From Gammaproteobacteria bacterium (GTDB lineage: Bacteria; Pseudomonadota; Gammaproteobacteria; Pseudomonadales; Cellvibrionaceae), in the NCBI GenBank assembly GCA_004173475.1, contig SEBU01000005.1, forward strand, positions 124,001 to 188,000: a stretch of 64,000 bases of DNA. Direction: 5' to 3'. A program made the translations under genes and the position numbers. This document shows positions 47,434 through 58,135 of the stretch, in pieces. The first letter of the stretch is position 1, and every line of letters starts with the position of its first letter. A model generated the notes under the pieces. The model was not told the origin of the DNA, did no database searches, and was given only the letters and a program-made list of their open reading frames with translations.

Positions 47434-48501
47434 TCACAAACGATTTCCACTGCCCAAACTTTTTATTTTTTCTAAAATTGCGTCGCCCATTTTTGAAAGC
47501 TCAACAGTTCTATCAACGCCACCCGCGCTAACTGCTTCTTTGGGCATACCGTAGACAACGCAACTTTGTTCGTCCTGCGCCAGGGTGTATCCACCATGGT
47601 TTCGAATATCCAGCATACCTTTAGCGCCGTCTTTTCCCATACCGGTAAGTAATACGCCCACCACATTTTTTCCTCCGGCAATTGCGACTGACTCCATCAT
47701 CACATCCACTGCTGGTCTGTGGCGATGTACAGGCTCAGCGTCAGATAATTTAATAACATAGTCAGCTCCCGAGCGATTCACCAACAAATGAAAACCTCCT
47801 GGGGCAAGGTATGCATGACCGGGCAAAATTCGCTCGCCGCCTTTCGCTTCACTTACGCGTAAGCGAGTCAATTTATTTAAACGCTCCGCATAACTTTTAG
47901 TGAAACCAGCGGGCATATGTTGGGTCATTACTATTCCGGGTATTGCAGCGGGTAACTGCATAAGTACATCTTTGATCGCCTCAGTGCCACCGGTGGACGC
48001 ACCAATTGCAATTATTTTTTCGGTGCCCAACATGCGGTTAACAATCACTTTTTGATCATTGTGAATAAGCTCACGGGGCACTTTTTTTATCAAAGGCTTT
48101 ACACGCACCCGCGCAGCAGCCCCAATTTTTTCGAGAATGCGATCAGCGTATTCACGCAAGCCTTCTGCAATGCCTAACTTAGGTTTTGGAATAAAATCCA
48201 CTGCACCCAGCTCAAGGGCTTGCAAGGTGGCATCAGCGCCAGCTTCAGTTAGTGTTGATATCATTATTACCGGCGTTGGGCGAGCAACCATTAACTTTTC
48301 CAAAAAAGTCAGCCCATCCATACGCGGCATTTCAATATCGAGAGTAATAACATCGGGAACAAATTCGTTCACCATGTCGCGCGCAACATAGGCATCGGGT
48401 GCAGCACCTACCAGACTAAACCCGGGCGCATTGCGAATAATTTCAGACAATAAGCTACGCACCAGCGCCGAATCATCTATGACAAGAACCTTTATCGCCA
48501 A
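47434..48501 (-). CDS. cheB: Chemotaxis methylesterase/glutamine deamidase CheB
   Basis: The 355-aa product has an N-terminal receiver (VLVIDDSALVR, phosphorylated Asp55 in VITLDIEMPR) and a methylesterase domain with IGASTGGTEAIKDVL (active Ser), TQHMPAGFT (active His) and GMGKDGAKGM (active Asp). It removes methyl groups from MCP glutamates. The start codon is TTG, preceded by AGG. It is the last gene of the minus-strand chemosensory unit. Confidence 0.96.
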   Translation of the reverse strand: MAIKVLVIDDSALVRSLLSEIIRNAPGFSLVGAAPDAYVARDMVNEFVPDVITLDIEMPRMDGLTFLEKLMVARPTPVIMISTLTEAGADATLQALELGAVDFIPKPKLGIAEGLREYADRILEKIGAAARVRVKPLIKKVPRELIHNDQKVIVNRMLGTEKIIAIGASTGGTEAIKDVLMQLPAAIPGIVMTQHMPAGFTKSYAERLNKLTRLRVSEAKGGERILPGHAYLAPGGFHLLVNRSGADYVIKLSDAEPVHRHRPAVDVMMESVAIAGGKNVVGVLLTGMGKDGAKGMLDIRNHGGYTLAQDEQSCVVYGMPKEAVSAGGVDRTVELSKMGDAILEKIKSLGSGNRL

Positions 48502-48532
48502 TTAAATTACCTGCTTAAAATTGATGGGTGTT

Positions 48533-49147
48533 TTAAATAAATAAATCCACATCGCCACTCTTGGGTGTGTATTTAACTCGCATCCGGTACTCGCTTTCCC
48601 GATCATAGATTGTGGAGTTATGAACTGACTTAAGTTTTTTTACCATTACTTTTCCAGTATCTGGAAAAAAATAAACTTTACGCGGATATTCGTCCAACAA
48701 ATCCTGGGCACAAATAGGAATAGATTCGTTGTGCAGGTAGTCTAATACAAATTCTGAATTGCGCTGACCCACGTTATTTAAGGTCAAGCCTCGCAATACG
48801 TTGCCACCACCAAATACTTTTGCCTCCAGGCGATTCCTGCTTGCACCTAATTTCAACAAATGATTGATAAGAATTTCCATGGCGTAGACACCGTAGCGTG
48901 CTGACTCAGTAAGCAGGCCGGATTCATTGGAGCCGTCGTTAGGCAACAAAAAATGGTTCATACCACCACAGCGATTTCTTTTGTCGCGAAGGCACACCGC
49001 AACGCAAGAACCTAAAACGGTAACGATTAATTTGTCGCCTGTGGTAACGTAGTATTCGCCGGGTAATATTTTTACCGCTTCTTTTTCAAAGTAACGATCG
49101 TAATAGGTATTGGGAGCAAAGTGCTCGTTGTTTTCTTCAAATTTCAT
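48533..49147 (-). CDS. cheD: Chemoreceptor glutamine deamidase CheD
   Basis: The chosen ATG at 49147 (MKFEENNEHF) has AAGGA 8 bases upstream; another ATG at 49156 lies against that site. The 204-aa product has the catalytic Cys in VTVLGSCVAVCLRD and His in CGGMNHFLLP, as in CheD. The gene overlaps the end of cheR by 11 bp, so translation is coupled. The C-terminal half shows VRYTP-like variation (MRVKYTPKSGDVDLF). Confidence 0.95.
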   Translation of the reverse strand: MKFEENNEHFAPNTYYDRYFEKEAVKILPGEYYVTTGDKLIVTVLGSCVAVCLRDKRNRCGGMNHFLLPNDGSNESGLLTESARYGVYAMEILINHLLKLGASRNRLEAKVFGGGNVLRGLTLNNVGQRNSEFVLDYLHNESIPICAQDLLDEYPRKVYFFPDTGKVMVKKLKSVHNSTIYDRESEYRMRVKYTPKSGDVDLFI

Positions 49148-50042
49148 TGGCGGCATCCTTCTTTAAATCTACTTCTTTTTTGATGTCTCGTTCCTGATTT
49201 AATTCCGAGCCTTTTTGTTTTACCAATGCGTAGGTAGTTTTACCAACCAGACTAACTAGATGATTCGCTTGTGAAAAACTCTCTGAATGCCCAGCAATGT
49301 ACAAACCGTCAGGTCGCAATAATCGCGTCATGCGTTCCAGCAAGCGAAGTTGTGTAAGCTTGTCAAAATAAATCATAACGTTGCGACAGAAAATAATGTC
49401 CAAAGATGGTTGTATGTGCCAATTTTCATCCAGCAAGTTTATCTTGCGAAAATCAATCATATTGCGTAGCTCTTCCACGACTCTCGCCTTACCGGAATTT
49501 TTGCCTGTACCGCGCCGAAAAAATTGTTTCTTCTGAGCGAGGCTTAAGTTCTCTAAACGCTGCATGGTATAGATTCCGGAACTTGCTTCGCGCAACACAT
49601 TACTGTCGATATCGGATGCAATAATTTCTACCGGTGGCTCGTATGTTCCAAAGGCTTCAACAAGCGTCATGGCGATTGAATAGGGCTCCTCTCCAGTGCT
49701 AGAGGCGGAACACCAGATACGCATTTTACGGTTGTGTATTTTTAATTTTTTTGCGTGATTCGCAAGAATATCAAAATGGTGTGACTCGCGAAAAAAAGCA
49801 GTCAGGTTGGTAGTTAACGCATTAACAAACTCTTCGTGTTCTTGATCGTTGGCATGCAGATATTGTAAGTACGTATTGAAATTAGGTAATTTGAGCGCAC
49901 GTAAGCGCCGCGCCAAGCGGCTATACACTAATTGCTTTTTACTGTCTGACAAACTGATTCCAGCTTTGGTATAAATCACCTTACGGATTTTTTCAAAATC
50001 TGCTTCGCTGTAATCGAATTCGCGGTCGTCATTCAAACTCAA
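49137..50042 (-). CDS. cheR: Chemoreceptor methyltransferase CheR
   Basis: The 301-aa product has an N-terminal helical domain (YTKAGISLSDSKKQLVYSRL) and an S-adenosylmethionine-binding fold with MRIWCSASSTGEEPYSIAM, IIASDIDSNVL and IIFCRNVMIYFD. It methylates MCP glutamates. The start is TTG with a full AGGAGG 9 bases upstream. The C-terminal tail is highly charged (NQERDIKKEVDLKKDA). Confidence 0.96.
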   Translation of the reverse strand: MSLNDDREFDYSEADFEKIRKVIYTKAGISLSDSKKQLVYSRLARRLRALKLPNFNTYLQYLHANDQEHEEFVNALTTNLTAFFRESHHFDILANHAKKLKIHNRKMRIWCSASSTGEEPYSIAMTLVEAFGTYEPPVEIIASDIDSNVLREASSGIYTMQRLENLSLAQKKQFFRRGTGKNSGKARVVEELRNMIDFRKINLLDENWHIQPSLDIIFCRNVMIYFDKLTQLRLLERMTRLLRPDGLYIAGHSESFSQANHLVSLVGKTTYALVKQKGSELNQERDIKKEVDLKKDAANEI

Positions 50043-50064
50043 GGGTCAACCCCTCCTGATTTTC

Positions 50065-52755
50065 TTAAAATGATTCCCACTCATCTTCTTGCGGTTTCCC
50101 TGGCAATAACTTTTTTACAGCATTTGTTTTAATCGTACTTGCGCTCAAGCGTGCAACGGTTTGTGTGTTCCCTTTATCTGACACCAAACGAAATTTAGCG
50201 ACGCGCTGGGTTAACTGATCTGCTTGAGATTGCAGACTTTCCGCTGCCGCTGCGGCTTCTTCAACCAAGGCCGCATTTTGTTGAGTCATTTCATCCATTT
50301 GCGAGACAGCAATTGAAATTTCTTCTATGCCAGCAGACTGCTCCCCCGATGCGGCTGCAATTTCCGCCATGATGTCGTTAACCCGCTTAATAGCCGTGAC
50401 GATTTCTTTCATGGTCGTACCGGATTTTCCAACCAAAACATTTCCGTTTTCAATTTTTTTCACAGAATCTGAAATCAGCGCTTTAATATCTTTGGCCGCG
50501 CTGGCCGAACGCTGTGCGAGAGTGCGAACTTCTGAAGCAACCACAGCAAACCCGCGCCCCTGATCGCCTGCGCGTGCGGCTTCAACAGCAGCGTTTAACG
50601 CAAGTATGTTGGTTTGAAATGCAATACCGTCGATAACACCAATGATGTCAGAAATTTTTTGTGCGGATTCATTGATAGAACCCATAGTTGTCACTACTTG
50701 CTGGATAAGTTCGCCACCATTTGTGGCAACATCTGACGCTTGTTCAGCTAAAACATTCGCTTGCTTAGCGTTGTCTGCGTTCAATCTGACGGTGGAAGTT
50801 AACTCTTCCATGCTGGACGCTGTTTCTTCAAGATTCGCTGCTTGCTGTTCAGTGCGACTGGATAAATCAGCGTTGCCAGACGCAATTTCAGTTGATGCGG
50901 TAAAAATTGTTTCTGCGGCTACGCGAATTTCCGACATCATTTCTGTCAAATTTTCTGAGGTCTGATTGCAATAATTTTTTAAGTCACTAAATGTTCCTGA
51001 ATATTCAGCGGTGATTCGCTCTGTTAAATCTCCTTTAGCAATTGCACCTAACACACGATTTACTTCGCCAAGACCAACCTCGGATGTTTGCATAAGTGCA
51101 TTCAAGCCTTCAGCCAGGGCAAGGAAGAAACCTGATTTTCCATCAGTGGGTATGCGTACTGTGAAGTTACCAGCTCCCGCTGCTTTGACGACATTGCTCA
51201 CGTCGTTTTCAACCGACACTTCCTGTGTGCGATCCAACCATTCAACAACGGAACCCAGACGCGTACCCTCTTTTGAAAAAATAGGATTGGCAATCAAGCG
51301 GAAATGCCTGCTACCAACAACTATGTTAGAGATATAAGTCGTGGATAAATTTTCCAGTAGTTTCAATTGATGCGCAGGATTTTTATGGAAGATGTCCATA
51401 TTACTACCAAGAATTTTATCGACCGCGAACTGAGGTAATACTGAGCGAATATCTGCTTCCGCAGTGCGTAGCATTTTTTCTACCGATTTATTCATGTAAA
51501 TTATTTTTCGTTCAGGGTCGGCAATCATCACATTGGTAGTTGTGGTTTCAAGCGCACCAAGTATGCGGCTCATTTCGTGCTCGGCGGCCACTTCTTTGGT
51601 TCGATCAATCCATTCAACAACCGAACCTAAACGTTCACCGGAATCTGAGAAAATGGGGTTAGCAATTAAACGAAAACTACGGCCTGTAATAACAATGTTG
51701 CCAACATACGTGCTACGCAAATTTGCTAGCAAATCACTTTGATGCGACGGATTTCGGTGGAATATATCCATAGTGTTACCGATAATTTTATCCACCGAAA
51801 AATGCGGTAGCGCCTTACGTAAATCTGCCTCAGCTTCACGCAGCATTGCTGTTACAGCGCGATTCATATAAATAATATTGCGGTTCACATCGGCCATCAT
51901 CACATTGGATGATGTAGCGTTTAGCGCTTCCTTAATGCGGAAATTTTCATTGGCTACTAACAGGCCCGCTTTAATTGATTCGATCATTGCTGCCATAGCG
52001 CCAACAACGCTATTTTTATTCGAGATTACTGGCAAGCCGATATCTGTATCGCCACTGGCTACACGTTTGGCAATATGTTGTAAGTCCGCGGGGTCAGCCC
52101 CCAATCCGGAGAGGATGCTTTTTGAAAAATACCAAGAGCAGCCAACGACAGCGGCGATTGAGAAGCAGGCAATAACATAAAACCAATTCTGGTAATCGCT
52201 AACCATGGTCGAGGCTCTGGTCTTTTCAATTTCGGAAAACTTATTGGTAAGTTTATAGAGTTCAAGAATGGTTGCTTCATGTTTATCGTACAATGGCAAC
52301 AGCACCAATAAACCCTTGTTGAGTTTTTGATTATCATTTTCCTGAGCGGCAGGAATAACATTTTCCCTCACAACCCGAATGAAATCTTTTGCGATTGTGT
52401 TCATCTCCGTAGACATATAATTTTTTAATTCCGCAGGAAGATCATTGCTGTTATGCCAGCGACTGTAACGCTCCTCAAAACGAGAAATACTTTTTTTTGC
52501 CTCTTCAATGGTAGCCGGCCGAGTTTCCGGCGGCGCTGCGGCCAACTCCTGAACCAACATCATAGTTTCAAGCAAAAACATGGGAGGAGGAAGTATGTCT
52601 GCTGTGAGCTCATTGGTCTTGTCGATTTTATTAAATAATTCGCTGCCGATTGTCGTGTTTTTCGCCAACAAATGGCTAACGAACGCCAACACCAGAATGG
52701 AACACACGGCAATCGCGGCCATGATCGAAAGTTGTTTTTTTAATGACAGATTCAT
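50065..52755 (-). CDS. Methyl-accepting chemotaxis protein with periplasmic domain and two PAS-like repeats
   Basis: The 896-aa product has membrane segments near residues 10-30 and ~190-210 flanking a helical periplasmic domain, then two closely related PAS-like units (NVMMADVNRNIIYMNRAVTA and NVMIADPERKIIYMNKSVEK, each followed by an SFRLIANPIF or HFRLIANPIF strand and GSVVEWxDRT). A HAMP-like region and the MCP signalling domain ([40 protein letters not shown]) follow. It ends in EDEWESF, a C-terminal pentapeptide like the CheR/CheB tether NWETF. The repeats suggest an internal duplication. Confidence 0.95.
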   Translation of the reverse strand: MNLSLKKQLSIMAAIAVCSILVLAFVSHLLAKNTTIGSELFNKIDKTNELTADILPPPMFLLETMMLVQELAAAPPETRPATIEEAKKSISRFEERYSRWHNSNDLPAELKNYMSTEMNTIAKDFIRVVRENVIPAAQENDNQKLNKGLLVLLPLYDKHEATILELYKLTNKFSEIEKTRASTMVSDYQNWFYVIACFSIAAVVGCSWYFSKSILSGLGADPADLQHIAKRVASGDTDIGLPVISNKNSVVGAMAAMIESIKAGLLVANENFRIKEALNATSSNVMMADVNRNIIYMNRAVTAMLREAEADLRKALPHFSVDKIIGNTMDIFHRNPSHQSDLLANLRSTYVGNIVITGRSFRLIANPIFSDSGERLGSVVEWIDRTKEVAAEHEMSRILGALETTTTNVMIADPERKIIYMNKSVEKMLRTAEADIRSVLPQFAVDKILGSNMDIFHKNPAHQLKLLENLSTTYISNIVVGSRHFRLIANPIFSKEGTRLGSVVEWLDRTQEVSVENDVSNVVKAAGAGNFTVRIPTDGKSGFFLALAEGLNALMQTSEVGLGEVNRVLGAIAKGDLTERITAEYSGTFSDLKNYCNQTSENLTEMMSEIRVAAETIFTASTEIASGNADLSSRTEQQAANLEETASSMEELTSTVRLNADNAKQANVLAEQASDVATNGGELIQQVVTTMGSINESAQKISDIIGVIDGIAFQTNILALNAAVEAARAGDQGRGFAVVASEVRTLAQRSASAAKDIKALISDSVKKIENGNVLVGKSGTTMKEIVTAIKRVNDIMAEIAAASGEQSAGIEEISIAVSQMDEMTQQNAALVEEAAAAAESLQSQADQLTQRVAKFRLVSDKGNTQTVARLSASTIKTNAVKKLLPGKPQEDEWESF

Positions 52756-52913
52756 AATGACGATTCCTTTGTTCTCAACCAGCTAATTGAGTCAATATCC
52801 TTCCCCGCACAGTACTTGTGATTAGGTTAGAAATTTTTACGGCTTCGCCTTCGATCAGCGATATTAAACAAACGCCTAATCTAAGAGATTAAAAATACCG
52901 CGCGATAATCTCA

Positions 52914-55154
52914 CTAGAAAGATTCCCATTCGTCATCTTGCTGCTTGGGTGGAGTCAATTTTTTTGCGGTAATCTTTGCGGCAACTTTAGGTTTAGCGGA
53001 AGTTTTTGTTCCACCTATTGATTTTGGCAGGCGCGATACAGGTTTGCTGATCGTTTGTGCGACAACATAATTATCAACGCGGAATGCCGCAACGCGTTGC
53101 GTGAGTTGATCCGCTTGGGATTGTAAACTCTCTGCTGCTGCCGCAGCTTCCTCGACTAATGCGGCGTTTTGCTGCGTCATTTCGTCCATCTGTGATACAG
53201 CGTTAGAAATTTCTTCAATGCCCATTGATTGCTCGGCAGAGGCGGCTGCTATTTCTGACATGATATCGTTAACGCGTTTAATGGAACTGACAATGTCTTT
53301 CATAGTCTCGCCGGATCTACTCACGAGATTATTACCACTCTCTATTTTTTTAACCGAGTCAGATATTAACGCTTTGATATCTTTTGCTGCGCTTGCAGAG
53401 CGCTGTGCAAGTGTGCGAACTTCTGAAGCAACAACTGCAAAACCGCGGCCTTGGTCACCAGCACGTGCTGCCTCCACTGCGGCGTTTAACGCAAGTATGT
53501 TAGTTTGAAATGCAATGCCATCAATAACACCAATAATGTCTGCAATTTTTTGCGAAGACTCATTAATAGAGCTCATGGTAGTGACCACTTGCTGAATTAA
53601 TTCACCACCATCACCGGCAACTCGCGAAGCTTGTTCAGCTAATTTGTTAGCTTCTTTTGCGTTATCAGCATTGAGTTTAACGGTAGATGTTAATTCCTCC
53701 ATGCTCGATGCAGTTTCTTCCAGATTTGCTGCCTGCTGTTCAGTGCGCGAAGACAAATCACTGTTACCAGAAGATATTTCAGTGGCACCGGTAGAAATTT
53801 CGTCAGCCGCGGTTTTAATCTGGCCGACAATATCCCCCATATTTTCTATCAACGAATTTACACCGCGGCAAAGAATTTCCAATAGATCTGTCTTGCCTTC
53901 CAGTGGAATACGATGCGTTAAATCGCCATCGACCGCTGCGTTGACAACATCTTGTACCTGATCCACCACCAACTTCATTGCACTGGCATTTTTAACCTGC
54001 TCGGTAATATCCGTTGCATATTTCACAACTTTAAACGGTTTGTTACTAGCGTCCATAATTGGGTTGTAGCTGGCCTGTATCCAAACTTCCTTTCCATCTT
54101 TGCCGATGCGTTTATACTGGCCCGCGTCGTATTCTCCACGACCCAGACGATCCCAAAACATTTTATATTCTGAACTTTGACGATAAGCGGTATCGACAAA
54201 CATGCTGTGATGTTTTCCCTTGACGTCTGACAAGCTATAACCCAGCACATTTAAAAAATTATCATTAGCGTTCAATACTACGCCATCGAGACCAAATTCT
54301 ATTACTGCCTGGGACTTTGAGATGGCTGCAAGTTGCCCTGAGTAGTCCGCGCTTTTTATTTTTTCTTCAGTAATATCAGTTGCATACTTAACGACTTTAA
54401 AAGGTCTGTTATCGGCGCCCATAATGGCGTTATAGCTAGCCTGAATCCAAATTTCCCGGCCACTTTTTGCAATACGTTTGTATTGACCTGAATCGTATTC
54501 ACCGCGCGATAATTTTTCCCAAAAAAGCCGATACTCACTGCTGTGCCGGAATTCCGGTTCAACAAAAATACTGTGATGTTTTCCTTTCACCTCATCCAAT
54601 GTGTATCCGAGCACATTCAGAAAATTGCTATTCGCGTCGAGGATGGTTCCATCCAATGCAAATTCAATAACAGCTTGTGATTTATTAATGGCAGATAGTT
54701 GCCCGGAATAATCAGCGTTGCGAATTGTTTCTTCAGTAACATCAGTGGCATATTTCACCACCTTGAAAGGGCGATTACTGACGTCCATAATCGGGTTATA
54801 GCTGGCCTGAATCCAAATAGAATTACCATTTTTACCTATCCGCTTGTAGCGGCCAGCGTCAAATTCACCGCGCCCAAGACGACTCCAAAAATTTTTGTAC
54901 TCCAGAGTTTGTTGGTAACCCGGCTCAACAAATATGCTGTGATGTTTGCCGCGGATCTCATCAATCCTATAACCCGTCGCGTTGAGGAAGTTTTCGTTAG
55001 CGTCAAGAATTATCCCATCTAACGTGAATTCAATTACTGCTTGTGACCGACCTATAGCAGCAACCTGCCCACGCAAATTCGCAAGTTCTTCTGATTCAAT
55101 CGTGGCCATATTTTTTTTTGCTGAAGCACCAAATAATTGCTGGATAACGTTCAT
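52914..55154 (-). CDS. Soluble methyl-accepting chemotaxis protein with three tandem PAS domains
   Basis: From the ATG at 55154 (GGAG six bases upstream) the product is 746 aa. It has no membrane segment. Three near-identical PAS-PAC units fill residues ~25-395; each starts SQAVIEFxLDG and contains KHHSxFV and WIQASYNxIMD followed by [10 protein letters not shown] short linker ([20 protein letters not shown]) and the MCP signalling domain follow. The C-terminus DDEWESF matches the other MCP. Tandem PAS in a soluble MCP resembles Aer2-type cytosolic redox or ligand sensors. A heme or flavin cofactor is not shown. Confidence 0.95.
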   Translation of the reverse strand: MNVIQQLFGASAKKNMATIESEELANLRGQVAAIGRSQAVIEFTLDGIILDANENFLNATGYRIDEIRGKHHSIFVEPGYQQTLEYKNFWSRLGRGEFDAGRYKRIGKNGNSIWIQASYNPIMDVSNRPFKVVKYATDVTEETIRNADYSGQLSAINKSQAVIEFALDGTILDANSNFLNVLGYTLDEVKGKHHSIFVEPEFRHSSEYRLFWEKLSRGEYDSGQYKRIAKSGREIWIQASYNAIMGADNRPFKVVKYATDITEEKIKSADYSGQLAAISKSQAVIEFGLDGVVLNANDNFLNVLGYSLSDVKGKHHSMFVDTAYRQSSEYKMFWDRLGRGEYDAGQYKRIGKDGKEVWIQASYNPIMDASNKPFKVVKYATDITEQVKNASAMKLVVDQVQDVVNAAVDGDLTHRIPLEGKTDLLEILCRGVNSLIENMGDIVGQIKTAADEISTGATEISSGNSDLSSRTEQQAANLEETASSMEELTSTVKLNADNAKEANKLAEQASRVAGDGGELIQQVVTTMSSINESSQKIADIIGVIDGIAFQTNILALNAAVEAARAGDQGRGFAVVASEVRTLAQRSASAAKDIKALISDSVKKIESGNNLVSRSGETMKDIVSSIKRVNDIMSEIAAASAEQSMGIEEISNAVSQMDEMTQQNAALVEEAAAAAESLQSQADQLTQRVAAFRVDNYVVAQTISKPVSRLPKSIGGTKTSAKPKVAAKITAKKLTPPKQQDDEWESF

Positions 55155-55218
55155 CTCTAACTCCAAATGCCGAATTCTTGTTGGCAGAAACATTCTGCCA
55201 ATTCATATTTAACTTTTA

Positions 55219-55704
55219 TTAACCGACGTCTCGCTGATGGGAATCAAATAGCCCCATCTCCTCGCTGGAAATTAATTCATTGATATCAACCAAAATAATC
55301 ATTTGCTCATTGATAGTGGCCAGCCCAAGCAAGTAGCGACTATCAAATGCGACGCCAAAATCAGGCGGTGGACGTAGCTGGTCTTTACTGAGACTCACAA
55401 CATCCGACACACCATCTACCACTATGCCGACAATTCGATTCTGAATATGCAATACAATGACAATCGTAAATTCGTCATAGGTCGCTTGGCCGACATTGAA
55501 TTTAATACGGAGGTCGACAATGGGGACAATGTCGCCACGCAAATTAATAACCCCTTTAATAAATGCAGGCGCATTTGCAATTTTCGTAACAGATTCGTAG
55601 CCACGAATTTCTTTCACGGTGAGAATATCTAGCGCATAATTTTCTTCACCCAGCGTAAAGGTAAGAAATTCTTGATCCTTATATTTCGCTACCGCTTCCG
55701 TCAT
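55219..55704 (-). CDS. cheW: Chemotaxis coupling protein CheW
   Basis: The 161-aa product has the CheW fold motifs FLTFTLGEENYALDILTVKE, KGVINLRGDIVPIVDLR and DGVSDVVSLSKDQLRPPPDF. It links MCPs to CheA. GAGGT precedes the ATG. It lies between cheA and the PAS-MCP. Confidence 0.96.
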   Translation of the reverse strand: MTEAVAKYKDQEFLTFTLGEENYALDILTVKEIRGYESVTKIANAPAFIKGVINLRGDIVPIVDLRIKFNVGQATYDEFTIVIVLHIQNRIVGIVVDGVSDVVSLSKDQLRPPPDFGVAFDSRYLLGLATINEQMIILVDINELISSEEMGLFDSHQRDVG

Positions 55705-55751
55705 AGTGCACCTCTGTTAATTTTTGGTAATGCGCGCGGGCCATCCACGGG

Positions 55752-57677
55752 TCAACTTGCCTGCTGAAGTTGTGGTTTGATTGAGTTAGACAGGGATTCA
55801 ACATCTAAAATTAACGCCACGCTGCCGTCTCCCATAATGGTTGCGCCGGCCACACCTTGAACGCGCTTGTAATGCTGTTCTAAACTTTTTATCACCACTT
55901 GTTGTTGGCCTACCAGACCGTCTACAAATAATGCAAAACGATGTTTGTTTGCTTCAATAAGCACCGCAATTCCACGGTGAGCTTCCGTAACCTGCGGTTC
56001 CAATTGCATGGCTTTATAGAGAGGAAGAATTGGCCAATATTGATCGCGCACTAACAACAACTGATCGTTTCCTGCCAGCGTTTTAATATCTTTTTCACGT
56101 GGCTGCATGGACTCCACAATATTAACCAGCGGGATGATAAATGTTTGATCGCCCACCGAAACACACATGCCATCTACTATTGCCAGAGTTAGCGGCAAAC
56201 GTATTGTGAAAGTCGCACCTGCGCCTTCAAGGGATTCGATATCAATACGCCCACCCAGAGACTGAACGTTGCGTTTAACAACGTCCAAACCAACACCGCG
56301 CCCAGAAACATCTGTAATTTGATCAGCAGTTGAGAAACCGGGGGCGAAAATTAATTGCCATACTTCCGCGTCACTTGGGTTATCGGCAATTGCAATATTT
56401 TTTTCATGCGCTTTGGCAAGAATTTTGTCACGGTTTAAACCGCCACCATCATCACTGATCGTAATCACAATACTGCCGCCTTGTTGCGCAGCTTTTAAGA
56501 CGACGGTTCCAGTGGAATTTTTATTGCGGTCAGCGCGGACGTCTGCAGGTTCAATACCGTGATCTATGGAGTTGCGAACTAAATGGGTTAAAGGATCAAC
56601 CAACTTTTCTGTGAGCCCCTTATCTAGCTCCGTGTCGCCGCCTTCAATAATGAGATCAATAGATTTTCCTAACTTAGTCGATAGATCGCGAACAACGCGC
56701 GGAAATCGATTAAAGACAAACGAAATTGGAAGCATGCGAATAGACATAACTGCTTCTTGGATTTCGCGGGTGTTGCGCTCCAATTCCGCTGCTACACTTT
56801 GAAATTTTTCGCCCAAGTCACCTTCGATCCGCTGCCCAATTAAATTCAACATGGATTGCGTAATTACTATTTCGCCGACCAAATTAATGAGCTGATCAAC
56901 CTTGGCTACATCGACACGAATTGAACTATTTTCAAGCGGGGGAGCGTCTATTGCTTTTGTTTTAGGCGCGGACGCGACAGCGGGTTCTACTTGTAATTGC
57001 GGTGTCGCTATGGAAGCTTGAAGCGAAACAATATTATTTCCAGGCTGCACAAATTGGGGCGCGCTTTGCTCAACATCTAAAGAATCATTGATTTTTTTAG
57101 ATTTGCGTTTTGAAGGCGGTTTAGCATTATTCTGTAGTGCAACATCAGCTATTTTTTCATCAAAAAATCCGTAAGCCTCCTGCGAAGAAACAGCAGGATC
57201 ATGAAAAAAACCGAAACCATCTTCTTCCTCAATTGTGTTGGGTTCCTCAAAGAAACCGAAACCTTCCTCTTCCTTAGGCTTAATTTTGCTTGCGTGGGTT
57301 ACTTGCTCCAATCGCTCACAAATTCTGTTGACACTAGCCCAATCTATTTCGCTGGAAGATCTATAGCTTTCAAGGATGCCTTTTAAAACGTCCACAGAAC
57401 TTAAAAACAAATCCACCATTACGGAAGTGATAGCAAATTTTTTCTGTCGTACGTTATCAAGCAGGCTTTCCATAATATGAGTTACTGAACCCAATGCATC
57501 GAAGCCAAAAATTCCGCTGCCGCCCTTGATTGAATGGGCCGCACGAAAAATACTATTCAGTTCTTCTGCGTCCGGGTCCGCAGTATTTAATTCAAGTAAC
57601 AAATGCTCCATTTCATCGAGATGCTCCCGACTTTCTTCAAAAAAAACGGAGTGAAATTGTTTCATGTCAATTGACAT
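55752..57677 (-). CDS. cheA: Chemotaxis histidine kinase CheA
   Basis: From the ATG at 57677 (MSIDMKQFHSVFFEES) the product is 641 aa and places the phosphorylated His at position 48 in AAHSIKGGSGIFGF; starts at 57686 and 57695 are possible. The order is Hpt, a linker with three EGFGFF-type repeats, dimerisation helix (VDQLINLVGEIVITQSMLN), HATPase (LVRNSIDHGIE, ISDDGGGLNRDK, SGRGVGLDVVK) and the CheW-like domain. It phosphorylates CheY and CheB, and probably the REC-PP2C protein encoded upstream. Confidence 0.96.
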   Translation of the reverse strand: MSIDMKQFHSVFFEESREHLDEMEHLLLELNTADPDAEELNSIFRAAHSIKGGSGIFGFDALGSVTHIMESLLDNVRQKKFAITSVMVDLFLSSVDVLKGILESYRSSSEIDWASVNRICERLEQVTHASKIKPKEEEGFGFFEEPNTIEEEDGFGFFHDPAVSSQEAYGFFDEKIADVALQNNAKPPSKRKSKKINDSLDVEQSAPQFVQPGNNIVSLQASIATPQLQVEPAVASAPKTKAIDAPPLENSSIRVDVAKVDQLINLVGEIVITQSMLNLIGQRIEGDLGEKFQSVAAELERNTREIQEAVMSIRMLPISFVFNRFPRVVRDLSTKLGKSIDLIIEGGDTELDKGLTEKLVDPLTHLVRNSIDHGIEPADVRADRNKNSTGTVVLKAAQQGGSIVITISDDGGGLNRDKILAKAHEKNIAIADNPSDAEVWQLIFAPGFSTADQITDVSGRGVGLDVVKRNVQSLGGRIDIESLEGAGATFTIRLPLTLAIVDGMCVSVGDQTFIIPLVNIVESMQPREKDIKTLAGNDQLLLVRDQYWPILPLYKAMQLEPQVTEAHRGIAVLIEANKHRFALFVDGLVGQQQVVIKSLEQHYKRVQGVAGATIMGDGSVALILDVESLSNSIKPQLQQAS

Positions 57678-57731
57678 ATTGGACATCCGGAACAATTGCA
57701 GCTTTGTTAGCCGCTGGATAATTTGCTGGCA

Positions 57732-58103
57732 TCAACCTAATACTTTTTTTGCGACTTCCAACAATTTGGTTGGATCAAAAGGTTTTACCATCCACCCTGT
57801 AGCACCTGCAGCTCGTCCCTGCGCTTTCATACTGTCGCTTGCTTCAGTCGTCAAAACCACAATGGGTGTTTTTGCATAAGAACCCAAACTTCGTAAAGAT
57901 TTAATTAGAGTCAGGCCGTCCATATTTGGCATATTTTGGTCAGTCAATACGAAATCAAAATTGGTATTCGAATCTTTACAAATATTAAAAGCTTCAAGCC
58001 CATCTTTTGCTGCAGTAACTTTGTAACTTGCTGACTTAAGCGTCACCTCAACCATTTGGCGTACCGACGCTGAATCATCAACAATTAATATATGTTTACT
58101 CAT
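57732..58103 (-). CDS. cheY: CheY-like response regulator
   Basis: From the ATG at 58103 the product is 123 aa; an in-frame TTG upstream would add 10 residues. It is a single receiver domain with ILIVDDSASVRQ, phosphorylated Asp55 in VLTDQNMPNMDG, Thr in VVLTTEA and Lys in VKPFDPTKL. It either signals to a motor or acts as a phosphate sink. It lies between the partner-switch gene and cheA. Confidence 0.93.
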   Translation of the reverse strand: MSKHILIVDDSASVRQMVEVTLKSASYKVTAAKDGLEAFNICKDSNTNFDFVLTDQNMPNMDGLTLIKSLRSLGSYAKTPIVVLTTEASDSMKAQGRAAGATGWMVKPFDPTKLLEVAKKVLG

Positions 58104-58135
58104 AACATTTCTGTTTCCATTGGAAGAGGACAATG

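Noticed and set aside
50327-53961. Several 70-110 codon plus-strand ORFs opposite the two MCP genes
   Set aside because: They mirror the conserved MCP signalling domains, occur at the same place in both genes, and have no ribosome-binding sites.
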